Source: Methylocaldum sp002005105
GTDB lineage: Bacteria > Pseudomonadota > Gammaproteobacteria > Methylococcales > Methylococcaceae
Assembly (NCBI RefSeq): GCF_051027545.1
Contig: NZ_CP194902.1
Span: 5,084,001 to 5,148,000, forward strand
DNA: 64,000 bases
Direction of reading: 5' to 3'
This document shows, one piece after another, positions 15,005 through 21,672 of this stretch. Under the pieces are notes generated by a model, which saw only the letters and a list, made by a program, of their open reading frames with translations, ran no database searches and was not told the DNA's origin. Position numbers and translations under genes: made by a program. The stretch's first letter is position 1. Each line of letters begins with the position of its first letter.

Positions 15005-15622
15005 ATGCGCAAGCTGATCGTTGCCGAACACATCAGTCTGGATGGCATTATTCAAGCCCCCGGTGGGCCTGAAGAAGATCCCAGCGGGGGATTCAGTCTC
15101 GGTGGCTGGATAGTGCCCTACGCCGACGAGGCCACCGGCCAAGCTGTGCAGGACCTGTTCGCGCAGCCGTTCGAGCTGTTGCTGGGGCGTCGTACCTACG
15201 ACATATGGGCGGCGTATTGGCCGCGTGTACGGGCCGGCCACGCCATCGCTGACCTGTTCAACAGCGTGCCTAAGCACGTGGCCACGCACCGACCCGATAC
15301 GCTTGACTGGCAGTATAGTCATGCGCTGGAGGACGATCTTGTCGACGCGATTCGCGCGCTTAAACACCAGGATGGCGTGAACCTATTGACGTGGGGAAGC
15401 GGCGATATGGTGCGCCAACTGCTTGCAGCCGGGTTGGTGGACGAGCTTCGGCTTCTGTTTTATCCCGTCGTACTTGGGCGCGGCAAGCGCTTGTTCGACG
15501 ATGATGCACAGGTGTCGGCCTTCACCCTGGCGCACTCGACCAGCACTCCTGGCGGTGTGCTGATCACCCGCTACGTGCGCAGCGGCGAGGTGCGCACAGG
15601 GGCGTTCGAAGAAGTTGAGTAG
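15005..15622 (+). CDS. RibD C-terminal/dihydrofolate reductase-like protein
   Basis: This 205-residue protein has a DHFR fold of the RibD-C type: MRKLIVAEHISLDGIIQAPG at the N-terminus, ELLLGRRTYDIWAAYWP, NLLTWGSGDMVRQLLAAGLVDELRL in the middle and FYPVVLGRGKRLF near the end. Such proteins are NADPH-dependent reductases of unknown substrate; resistance to antifolates has not been shown for this group. The start at 15005 has GGAGAAGAG upstream; longer in-frame starts lack a site. It is a common kind of integron cassette gene. Confidence 0.88.
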   Translation: MRKLIVAEHISLDGIIQAPGGPEEDPSGGFSLGGWIVPYADEATGQAVQDLFAQPFELLLGRRTYDIWAAYWPRVRAGHAIADLFNSVPKHVATHRPDTLDWQYSHALEDDLVDAIRALKHQDGVNLLTWGSGDMVRQLLAAGLVDELRLLFYPVVLGRGKRLFDDDAQVSAFTLAHSTSTPGGVLITRYVRSGEVRTGAFEEVE

Positions 15623-15636
15623 GAAAAGCCAGTGAC

Positions 15637-15716
15637 GCCTAACAAGCGGTTCCAGGCAACGCTATGTGCAGGGCGCTCGGACGCGCCTGAACCGCGGCGC
15701 CATGCGCAGGGCGCAA
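15637..15716 (+). other. attC site 6 with degenerate right end
   Basis: GCCTAAC at 15637 starts the site and GCGGTTCCAGGC pairs with GCGCCTGAACCGC inside it. No clean GTTRRRY follows: the next candidate is GTTGTAC at 15718, which is part of the operator palindrome of the next gene. The right box may be lost. Confidence 0.65.
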
Positions 15717-15732
15717 GGTTGTACATACAACC
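15717..15732. promoter_or_regulatory. Operator palindrome upstream of marR-like gene
   Basis: GGTTGTACATACAACC is a perfect 7-base inverted repeat around CA, 21 bases before the GTG start of the MarR-type gene. A second copy with 13 of 16 bases identical (AGTTGCTCATACAACC, 16189-16204) lies 17 bases before the next gene. The size and placement fit MarR-family autoregulation. Confidence 0.75.
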
Positions 15733-15753
15733 ACAATACTCTACACTACGACA

Positions 15754-16173
15754 GTGTTTGAGAGATGTCTGTATTTCAATGTCAATGCTCTAGCAAGAGC
15801 AGTGAATCGCATTTGGGACGAGGCTTTCAAGGAACTTGGCTTGTCGCCTGCGCATGCCTATTTGCTCAGACTCGTGCTGGCGTCACCTGGAATATCCCAT
15901 AAGGCGATCGCTAGTGAGCTAAAGCTCGAGAAATCTACTATCACCCGTTTTGTTGATTCGTTACAGGAAAAGGGGTTGGTCCAAAGATCAAAACTTGGGG
16001 CTGAAGACAATCGCGAACAGCGAGTGTTTCCTACCGACAAGGCCAAGAGCATGAAGGAAGCGCTGGAGGCAACATGCGATGCTTTATATAGGAGGATGTG
16101 CGGTAATTTGGGCGAAGCTGAAATGAAAGCCCTCGTGGCACAACTTCGCAAAACCGCTCGATTGTTGTCGTGA
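15754..16173 (+). CDS. MarR-family transcriptional regulator
   Basis: This 139-residue winged-helix repressor has the recognition region HKAIASELKLEKSTITRFVD, followed by SLQEKGLVQRSKLGAEDNRE and the wing RVFPTDKAKSM. The length and layout are typical of MarR dimers that sense small aromatic or oxidising molecules. It starts at a GTG. The operator-like palindrome 21 bases upstream and a second copy before the next gene indicate autoregulation and control of the NTF2-like gene. A regulator with its own promoter is unusual inside an integron array. Confidence 0.88.
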   Translation: MFERCLYFNVNALARAVNRIWDEAFKELGLSPAHAYLLRLVLASPGISHKAIASELKLEKSTITRFVDSLQEKGLVQRSKLGAEDNREQRVFPTDKAKSMKEALEATCDALYRRMCGNLGEAEMKALVAQLRKTARLLS

Positions 16174-16188
16174 TTTTTTTGCCCATAA

Positions 16189-16204
16189 AGTTGCTCATAC
16201 AACC
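16189..16204. promoter_or_regulatory. Second MarR operator copy
   Basis: AGTTGCTCATACAACC matches the palindrome at 15717-15732 at 13 of 16 positions and stands 17 bases before the start of the NTF2-like gene. It suggests a second promoter or a second binding site for the upstream MarR protein. Confidence 0.6.
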
Positions 16205-16221
16205 ATTAATGGAGATACGGG

Positions 16222-16686
16222 ATGAACCTTACAACTAATCCGATTACCGGATTCGAATCTACGGAAAACGATGGCAAGCCACTTAATGCTCTTGAGGAGT
16301 TTTACCGTGCGTTTAATACCCGAGACTTGGAACTCATGAGCGCCAACTGGGCAAATTCCGACGAGGCATCAATGTCCAATCCCCTTGGCGGAGTGCGTAG
16401 AGGGTGGGAAGCGATAGAAGAAGCATATTCAAGAATTTTCGCAGGCCCTGCCGAGGTGTATGTCGAGTTCTACGACTATACGATTCACCACGCCGGAATC
16501 ATGTTCTGCGCTGTCGGTCGAGAAAGAGGATATTTCCGCGCTAATGGGAAGCAAGTTGACCTTGCCATCCGTACCAGTCGGTTTTACCGAATGGATTGCG
16601 GAAAATGGCACCAGATACACCACCATGGATCTATCGACGATCCTGCATTATTGGCCGAGTACCAGTCGGCCGTTCTAGGAAAATAG
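16222..16686 (+). CDS. NTF2-like (SnoaL/DUF4440-type) protein, cytoplasmic paralogue
   Basis: This 154-residue protein has the cone-shaped NTF2-like fold, with LEEFYRAFNTRDLELMSANW, NPLGGVRRGW, FYDYTIHHAG, VGRERGYF and the C-terminal KWHQIHHHGSIDDPALLAEY. The IHHHGS motif could bind a metal or acid substrate. It lacks a signal peptide. A close paralogue with a signal peptide lies at 17406-17990; both share the NPLGG and HHHGSI blocks. Position after marR with an operator copy suggests it is the regulated target. Its reaction is unknown. Confidence 0.85.
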   Translation: MNLTTNPITGFESTENDGKPLNALEEFYRAFNTRDLELMSANWANSDEASMSNPLGGVRRGWEAIEEAYSRIFAGPAEVYVEFYDYTIHHAGIMFCAVGRERGYFRANGKQVDLAIRTSRFYRMDCGKWHQIHHHGSIDDPALLAEYQSAVLGK

Positions 16687-16693
16687 AACAAGA

Positions 16694-16764
16694 AGCCCAA
16701 CCCATGATTCCGCCGGATGCTGCGCGATAACACCGCGCAGTGCCGGTGAATCCAAACCTGGAGA
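16694..16764 (+). other. attC site 7, degenerate right box
   Basis: GCCCAAC at 16694 opens the site, and the inner arms GCTGCGCG and CGCGCAGT pair well. GATTCCGCCGG and CCGGTGAATCC form the outer stem. The right box reads CTGGAGA instead of GTTGAGA as seen at the same place before the second copy of the following repeat (18962). Confidence 0.7.
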
Positions 16765-16865
16765 ATGCAGAAAAACGCCCTACTCGAAAACTCAGCCCAC
16801 AGACAATCAACAAGTTACAGACGCAAAAATGCTCGAAAACTGGTTTCTTCTACACCATCCTTAGG
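16761..16865 (+). repeat. ORF-less 105-base cassette-like repeat, copy 1
   Basis: The unit starts GAGAATG and ends TTAGG. It is repeated at 18964-19068 with about 10 differences in 105 bases. Both copies sit right after an attC-like site, end at a GTTAGGC-type box (degenerate in this copy) and lead into a gene within 15 bases. No ORF of useful length is present. They look like ORF-less cassettes that might carry a promoter or small RNA. Confidence 0.75.
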
Positions 16866-16871
16866 TGCCCA

Positions 16872-17291
16872 ATGCTTACCCCGGATCACTTCAACAAGCT
16901 CGGCGCGCAAAACTTGCCAGGCTATCTTGGCATCGTCGTCACTCATGTGGGACCAGCGGAAGTACGGTCTGAACTCCAGGTAAAGGCGTCGCTCATGGCA
17001 CCGAATGGTTTTCTTCATGCAGGAAGCGTCGTCGCGCTCGCCGATACCTCGGCAGGCTATGGTTGCGTCGCCAATCTCCCTGAAGAAGCCATAGGGTTCA
17101 CGACGATCGAACTCAAGTCCAATCATGTCGGAACCGCCCGCGAAGGCATGATCGAATGTATCGCGAAGGCGGTTCACCTCGGCAAGACAACCCAGCTCTG
17201 GGATGCAATCGTCATTCACCGAGAGACAGGCAAGACCATTGCACTTTTCCGCTGCACGCAAATGGTTCTCTATGACAAACCGGGCACCTGA
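16872..17291 (+). CDS. PaaI-type hot-dog thioesterase
   Basis: This 139-residue single hot-dog domain has GYLGIVVTHVGPAEVRSELQ, the helix segment PNGFLHAGSVVALADTSAGY and TTIELKSNHVGTAREGMIEC. HAG followed by DTSAGYG is the usual PaaI/YbgC-like signature, where the Asp helps hydrolyse aryl- or acyl-CoA thioesters. The ATG at 16872 directly follows the ORF-less repeat. The tail overlaps no attC, and the next gene follows after 114 bases with no recognisable attC, so the two may share one cassette. Confidence 0.87.
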   Translation: MLTPDHFNKLGAQNLPGYLGIVVTHVGPAEVRSELQVKASLMAPNGFLHAGSVVALADTSAGYGCVANLPEEAIGFTTIELKSNHVGTAREGMIECIAKAVHLGKTTQLWDAIVIHRETGKTIALFRCTQMVLYDKPGT

Positions 17292-17405
17292 GCCTTCCAT
17301 CAATGGACCTCCCCCGGTCTGCGGCCCGGTCGCCTCTCATGTCAAACCTCAGCCGGCGACAAAAGCAACGGAGGAGTCCCTCGTGAAATTTAGGAGACAC
17401 ATTGA

Positions 17406-17990
17406 ATGATTCGTACGTTTGTGATCGTTCTCGCGGCATTAGGTTCGATAGCTGCCGTGGCATCGGCGAAGTCCTTGCCGCCGAATGCCTCGGCGGCAAG
17501 GACACGACAGGCAGATGCCCCCTTGGGCCGCATTGAGCCCACCCAGGCGCCGGTTACCGGTCAGGAGGATTTAGGTGATTTAGGCCAGCCTCGCCAAGTT
17601 CTCGCCCAGTTCTATCGAGCCATCAACAACCGCGACTTGAACTTGATGGCCCAAAACTGGGACCAGTCTGCGGAAGCGGTCATGGACAACCCCCTGGGCG
17701 GCGTCAAACGGGGCTGGCCGGAGATTCGCTCGGTTTACGAGCGTCTCTTCAGGTTCCGCTCGCAGTACCATTTCGAGTTCTACGACTATACGCAGCACGA
17801 GGCGGGCGATCTGTTCTACGTAGTGGGCCGAGAGCGAGGCTGGATCGAGGTTGATGGTACGAGGCTGGACTTGGCGATCCGTACGACACGGATTTTCCGC
17901 AGAGTGAAAGGACGGTGGCTGCAGTTTCACCATCACGGCTCAATCGAGGACCCAAACATGCTCGCGGCTTACCAGAACGCCGTGCGGTGA
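17406..17990 (+). CDS. Exported NTF2-like (SnoaL-type) protein
   Basis: This 194-residue paralogue of the protein at 16222-16686 starts with a signal peptide (MIRTFVIVLAALGSIAAVASA, likely cut after ASA). A Gly/Pro-rich linker and the NTF2-like domain follow, with LAQFYRAINNRDLNLMAQNW, NPLGGVKRGW, FEFYDYTQHEAG, VGRERGW and FHHHGSIEDPNMLAAY. It should act in the periplasm while its partner acts in the cytoplasm. TAGGAG stands 7 bases before the ATG. No enzymatic role is known to me for this pair. Confidence 0.87.
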   Translation: MIRTFVIVLAALGSIAAVASAKSLPPNASAARTRQADAPLGRIEPTQAPVTGQEDLGDLGQPRQVLAQFYRAINNRDLNLMAQNWDQSAEAVMDNPLGGVKRGWPEIRSVYERLFRFRSQYHFEFYDYTQHEAGDLFYVVGRERGWIEVDGTRLDLAIRTTRIFRRVKGRWLQFHHHGSIEDPNMLAAYQNAVR

Positions 17991-18143
17991 ATTCGGGAAT
18001 CCGAGATGGAAGAACGCCGTGGTAAGGCCGCTCGCCTGCGGTCGGGACAAAGTCTCCGGACCTCACGAGCGTCGTCGATTGCCCCCCTCCGACAAGAGGG
18101 GCGCGCCCCCCGCCTTAACCTTATGTCTAAAAAGGAAAGACGC

Positions 18144-18569
18144 ATGGATGTTACTGCTATTCCCTTTGTAGAGAAGGTCGGTATATGCCGAACGGAAGAA
18201 GGAACGCTTACACTGCCCTTCAGCACGTCAACGCAAAACCACTTGAACACGATACATGCGAGCGCACAGTTCGCGCTTGCCGAGACAGCCAGTGGCGAAG
18301 CACTGCAACGACTGTTTCCCGAGCTTGCGGGGAAGGTTGTGCCGGTCCTGCGAGAATCCCATGTCAAATTCAAAAGGCCGGCAAGCAGTGCTATTTTCGC
18401 GTTCCCAGCCGTATCCGAAGAGGCCGTTTCAAAATTCAAAGAGCAGTTTGAAAAGAAACGGCGGTCGTCCATCACCGTCGATGTAGAGGTCAGAGACTCT
18501 GATGGTGTCGTCACATCGGTCGGAATGTTTGATTGGTTCGTGCAAGGCCCCCCGCAGGGGAAGACATAA
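18144..18569 (+). CDS. DUF4442/YiiD-C-like hot-dog protein
   Basis: This 141-residue predicted hot-dog thioesterase has STQNHLNTIHASAQFALAET, where HxNTIHA is the usual signature, followed by ASGEAL, VPVLRESHVKFKRPASSAIF and a C-terminal GMFDWFVQ strand. The start at 18144 has GGAAAG 6 bases upstream; a further in-frame ATG lies at 18123. Together with the PaaI-type gene it makes a second thioesterase next to a second NTF2-like gene, so the cluster looks like a doubled functional pair. Confidence 0.82.
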   Translation: MDVTAIPFVEKVGICRTEEGTLTLPFSTSTQNHLNTIHASAQFALAETASGEALQRLFPELAGKVVPVLRESHVKFKRPASSAIFAFPAVSEEAVSKFKEQFEKKRRSSITVDVEVRDSDGVVTSVGMFDWFVQGPPQGKT

Positions 18570-18637
18570 CGGGTCGCCTCGGTCGACGGCCTTGATTCCG
18601 CTTCGCTCCGGTAAGGCCGCGGCTGAGCTTGGTCACT
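18564..18637 (+). other. attC site 8, degenerate boxes
   Basis: ACATAAC (18564) starts the site, CGGCCTT and AAGGCCG form the stem around GATTCCGCTTCGCTCCGGT, and the right box reads GGTCACT. The core resembles standard attC loops, but the ends are worn, so recombination here is doubtful. Confidence 0.6.
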
Positions 18638-18647
18638 GGGGGCAGGT

Positions 18648-18887
18648 ATGTCACCGAGATTGGCACATGTCGTTTTTGCGCTGGCAATAGTGGCCGTACA
18701 GCGGGCTTGGCTCAAGAGTTGTGAAATACAGGGGGCGCTTACAATGGCTCCTACAGAATGGACAAACCGCGCAGTCAACTGGTGTAAGAAGAATCAGACC
18801 GGAAGACGTGCAGAGGCGCTTCGTCTTTGGCTTGGCTGCATAATGGAGGATGAGGATGAATACGGTCCAGTTTGTGGCCAGTTATAA
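18648..18887 (+). CDS. Small hypothetical cassette protein
   Basis: This is a 79-residue frame between two attC sites. The N-terminal part (MSPRLAHVVFALAIVAVQRA) is hydrophobic, and the C-terminal part (RAVNWCKKNQTGRRAEALRL, then WLGCIMEDEDEYG) is polar with two Cys. GGGGGCAGG stands before the ATG; an internal ATG at 18744 would give only 47 residues. Position and orientation support a real cassette gene, but no family is recognised. Confidence 0.5.
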   Translation: MSPRLAHVVFALAIVAVQRAWLKSCEIQGALTMAPTEWTNRAVNWCKKNQTGRRAEALRLWLGCIMEDEDEYGPVCGQL

Positions 18888-18968
18888 CCCTAACTTTCAC
18901 TTCGAGAGAGGCACTCCGACAGCCGGCTTTGCCGCCTGTTTCCGCGCACCTCAAGCTTCACGTTGAGA
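18888..18968 (+). other. attC site 9
   Basis: CCCTAAC (18888) and GTTGAGA (18962) bound an 81-base site with inner arms that pair around CGGCTTTGCCGCC. It is a clear relative of attC 1 at 11289-11366, sharing the CGAGAG...CACGTT layout. Confidence 0.85.
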
Positions 18969-19068
18969 ATGTAGAAAAACGCCCTACTCGAAAATTCAGT
19001 CCACAACCAATCAACAAGTTACAGACGCAAAAATGTTCGAAAACTGGTTTTTTCCACAGCATCGTTAG
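18964..19068 (+). repeat. ORF-less 105-base cassette-like repeat, copy 2
   Basis: This is the second copy of the unit at 16761-16865, about 90 percent identical. Here both boundaries are clean: GTTGAGA at the left and GTTAGGC (19064-19070) at the right, so it behaves as a unit delimited by integron boxes. It ends 10 bases before the ATG of the next gene. Confidence 0.78.
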
Positions 19069-19080
19069 GCGAATAAAAGC

Positions 19081-19671
19081 ATGGGGACCCAACCGTATAA
19101 AGAGATTTTGAGCGCCGTCGCAATTGCTCTCACTTTTGCGGCCTTTGTTCCCTATATCCGCGCAATCGTTAGCGGCGCAACCCGACCCCATGTTTTTTCC
19201 TGGGTCATTTGGGGCGCGACAACCTTCGTTGTTTTTCTTGCCCAACTTGAAGGAAAAGGTGGAATTGGTGCTTGGCCCATCGGGGTTTCGGGAAGCATCA
19301 CCATTTTTGTCGCGGTCTTGGCTTACGTGAAGCGCACGGACATTACGATCACAAGAACCGATTGGATGTTTTTCGTTTCGGCGCTGTCTTCGTTACCGCT
19401 TTGGTACTTTACATCAGACCCACTGTGGGCTGTCGTCATTCTTACCACTGTAGATATTCTGGGGTTTGGACCAACGGTGAGGAAGGCATATAGTTCCCCG
19501 CATTCAGAGTCATTGCTATTTTTCGCCTTGTTCGCGGCCCGTAATGTCCTCGTAATTTTGGCCCTTGAAAGTTACTCGGTCACGACGGTTCTGTTTCCCG
19601 CAGCTATAGCTGCGGCATGTATGTCATTAATGGCAATGGTCACAGTTCGAAGACGAGCATTAGCAACATGA
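19081..19671 (+). CDS. Cassette-encoded polytopic membrane protein
   Basis: This 196-residue protein has about six or seven hydrophobic segments (for example ILSAVAIALTFAAFVPYI, VFSWVIWGATTFVVFLAQ, WPIGVSGSITIFVAVLAYV, WMFFVSALSSLPLWYF, VVILTTVDILGFGPTVRKAY and FPAAIAAACMSLMAMVTV). The ending of the fifth segment, DILGFGPTVRKAYSSPHSES, resembles PQ-loop-like small transporters, but no signature proves this. It follows the second ORF-less repeat and precedes a very short attC-like site. Confidence 0.8.
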   Translation: MGTQPYKEILSAVAIALTFAAFVPYIRAIVSGATRPHVFSWVIWGATTFVVFLAQLEGKGGIGAWPIGVSGSITIFVAVLAYVKRTDITITRTDWMFFVSALSSLPLWYFTSDPLWAVVILTTVDILGFGPTVRKAYSSPHSESLLFFALFAARNVLVILALESYSVTTVLFPAAIAAACMSLMAMVTVRRRALAT

Positions 19672-19690
19672 AAGCACAAAACGATAAACC

Positions 19691-19723
19691 GCCTAACCAC
19701 GCCGGTTATGGCGAACGTTGGGT
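19691..19723 (+). other. Short attC-like site
   Basis: GCCTAAC (19691) and GTTGGGT (19717) are only 33 bases apart in total, with ACGCCggttatGGCGA between them as a minimal hairpin. It is the second unusually short site in the array, after that at 14289. Confidence 0.65.
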
Positions 19724-19731
19724 GTCATGAA

Positions 19732-20211
19732 ATGAGCACAGAGATCACCATCCAAAGAGCCACTGCCAAGGATGCAGTGGAAATCGCCGAAATGGTTGGC
19801 GAATTGCTGGCTGAAATCACGAACGCCATCGGAATTCAGGCGTTCAACTTCAACTTTGCCGAAACAGCATCTAGGCTGACGGACTTCATTAATCAAGAGA
19901 AATATTTCGTCTTTGTCGCTCGCAACGAAAATGGAAGGCCAGCAGGGTTCATTTCCCTTTATGAAAGCTACGCCCTCTACGCGGAGGGAGCATTTGGCAC
20001 CATTCCCGAACTTTACGTTCGGCCGGAGTACCGCTCGGATGAATTGGGTCTTCGCCTTGTATCTCAGGCCAAGGGGTTCGGCTCGTCACGTGGCTGGACT
20101 CGATTGGAGGTAACAACCCCTCCCCTGCCACAATTTGACAGAACTCTGGCGTTCTATGAACGCGAGGGCTTTTCTATAACCGGCGGGCGCAAACTGAAGG
20201 TTTTGCTATGA
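19732..20211 (+). CDS. GNAT-family N-acetyltransferase
   Basis: This 159-residue acyl-CoA-dependent acetyltransferase has ITIQRATAKDAVEIAEMVGE at the start, FVARNENGRPAGFISLYESY, IPELYVRPEYRSDELGLRLV with the acetyl-CoA loop in degenerate form, and the late FDRTLAFYEREGF. Its stop overlaps the start of the next gene by four bases (ATGA), so the two are translated together. In other gammaproteobacteria GNAT and peptidase C39 domains occur fused in one protein, which supports a shared job, perhaps peptide modification. Confidence 0.88.
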   Translation: MSTEITIQRATAKDAVEIAEMVGELLAEITNAIGIQAFNFNFAETASRLTDFINQEKYFVFVARNENGRPAGFISLYESYALYAEGAFGTIPELYVRPEYRSDELGLRLVSQAKGFGSSRGWTRLEVTTPPLPQFDRTLAFYEREGFSITGGRKLKVLL

Positions 20212-20645
20212 AACCGGTCATTCAGGAGGAGATAACGGGATGCGGCATCGCGAGCGTCGCTGCACTCGTTGGAGTCACTTACAAACAGGCGAAGGCTGTG
20301 GCGAATAGTCTCGGCATTTTCGCGGAGGATCGGCGCCTCTGGTCAGAAACGCATCATGTTCGCACGCTTCTAAGGCAGTTCGGGCTTGATGCTTCGCCCG
20401 ATGAGTCGCTGTTTCAGTCTTGGGAGTCTTTACCTACACTTGCCCTTCTCTCCACCAGGTGGCACTTGGAGCAGGGTCGGCCTTTCTGGCATTGGGCTGT
20501 TTTCTGGCGCGGGCCTCGTGGTCCCGTTGTGCTGGACTCCAAGAAGGCGCTTGCAAGCCATGTCCGCACGGACTTTTGGCGAATCAGGCCGAAGTGGTTC
20601 ATTGAGGTCCATCGCACCCAAAAATCCGCTCCAACCAACTGGTAA
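20208..20645 (+). CDS. Peptidase C39-like protein
   Basis: This 145-residue protein has a papain-like C39 layout: the oxyanion Gln6 in IQEE, Cys12 in TGCGIASVAALVGV, His95 in PFWHWAVFW and Asp110 in GPVVLDSKKA. C39 enzymes cut leader peptides at double-Gly sites, while non-transporter versions may process or bind peptides. It is translationally coupled to the GNAT gene. Two genes in one cassette, as here, are less common than one. No peptide precursor was found nearby. Confidence 0.78.
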   Translation: MKPVIQEEITGCGIASVAALVGVTYKQAKAVANSLGIFAEDRRLWSETHHVRTLLRQFGLDASPDESLFQSWESLPTLALLSTRWHLEQGRPFWHWAVFWRGPRGPVVLDSKKALASHVRTDFWRIRPKWFIEVHRTQKSAPTNW

Positions 20646-20687
20646 ACCGATGTGCGGTTTGCCAGCGGCTGAGCACAGGCGTTGGCC
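20629..20687 (+). other. attC site 11
   Basis: CTCCAAC (20629) and GTTGGCC (20681) bound a 59-base site. ACTGGTAAACCG and CGGTTTGCCAGC inside form an almost perfect stem with a short loop. It overlaps the end of the C39-like gene and touches the start of the next gene. Confidence 0.9.
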
Positions 20688-20690
20688 ATA

Positions 20691-21134
20691 GTGTTCTACG
20701 ATGGACTGGTTGTACCGGGAGCCCTTCTTCTGCTGGCTTCTGGAACCTGGATGATGATCGAGTTCTATGGCGGTTGGAATTTCGTGCAAGTTCCCTGGTT
20801 GCTCGGAATGGTTGTGCTCTTCGCCTTCGAGTTTGTCGAGGGCAATACGGTCACCCGCTTTTACCTCATGCGCCTGCGGCGCATCACCAGAGAGGCCCTG
20901 CAGGCGGGCGCGATTACGCCGGAGCTCGAGAAGGCCCGGGGCGAAGGGATTCCCACTTTCACACATTTTCTTGATCTGCCCATCCTATTCTTGATAGTCG
21001 CGCTTGGCGCTATCCGGCCAATGAGCTGGACGCTGTTTATTGTCGGCACCGTCGTTGCTATTGTCATCGCAACGGCGCTGACACTGTATATCCCGAAGCT
21101 GTACCCATGGGGGGAAGCGAAACGGGAGTCCTAA
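20691..21134 (+). CDS. DUF2269-like membrane protein, 5' truncated at the attC
   Basis: This is about 147 residues with three hydrophobic segments (PGALLLLASGTWMMIEFYGG, WLLGMVVLFAFEFVEG and the C-terminal WTLFIVGTVVAIVIATALTL). The pattern matches DUF2269 proteins, but the N-terminal helix usual for the family is missing, and the open frame begins right at the attC crossover GTTGGCC. A GTG at 20691 could start it. Either the gene was cut by cassette insertion or the short form is functional. It is the last gene of the array. Confidence 0.65.
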   Translation: MFYDGLVVPGALLLLASGTWMMIEFYGGWNFVQVPWLLGMVVLFAFEFVEGNTVTRFYLMRLRRITREALQAGAITPELEKARGEGIPTFTHFLDLPILFLIVALGAIRPMSWTLFIVGTVVAIVIATALTLYIPKLYPWGEAKRES

Positions 21135-21218
21135 CAAACCCGTCAGCACGGACGCGAATTCCGCGGTGTTCCATTTGCGCAAGTTCTTAGCAATGCTGGT
21201 GCCCCCGAAAGGTTAAGC
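21129..21218 (+). other. Putative terminal attC site
   Basis: TCCTAAC (21129) and GTTAAGC (21212) could bound a 90-base site. The inner pairing (GGACGCG with CGCGGTGTTCC) is weaker than in the other sites. If real it closes the cassette array; no cassette-like gene follows. Confidence 0.5.
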
Positions 21219-21378
21219 TTGAAGCCAGCCGTGAGGAGTTCAAGGAAGAGGTCAAATGCGAGGGGCGCCGTTGAGCGGCTTACCAATCGGGTACGGTGGC
21301 ACATCGGGAGCACGGGGCCTAGTTTGTCATTCCAGCCGACCGTTTTGCGCCGCGCTCCAAATGTCGGCTGGACTACCA

Positions 21379-21475
21379 TGTTAAGGAAGCTCTGATTAAG
21401 CCCTTCGACAGGCCTGTCCTGAGCCTGTCGAAGGGACATGAACGGAATCCACTTGTTCAGAGCTTCCTCAAGGAC
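21379..21475. repeat. Small inverted-repeat element after the array
   Basis: AAGGAAGCTCTGA at about 21379 and TTCAGAGCTTCCT at about 21461 form outer arms. Between them lies a second palindrome, CCCTTCGACAGG...CCTGTCGAAGGG (21398-21434). The whole looks like a miniature non-coding element. The stretch 21219-21672 contains no gene that I can support. Confidence 0.65.
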
Positions 21476-21672
21476 GTAGAAATCCCCTCACTCAAAATTC
21501 AGCTCATGTAGAATGCCAGCGCACCCGCGTATTCCGCCGCATGGGAAGCGGCTCCATCGGCGGAATGCGGGAATACCCTATTCCGCACTACGGCCGGGGC
21601 GCACGCTACGCCGACACCCGCCCCGTTGACTATACTCGCCGCATCGTTTTCGTTACGGGAGGGGGAATCCAC

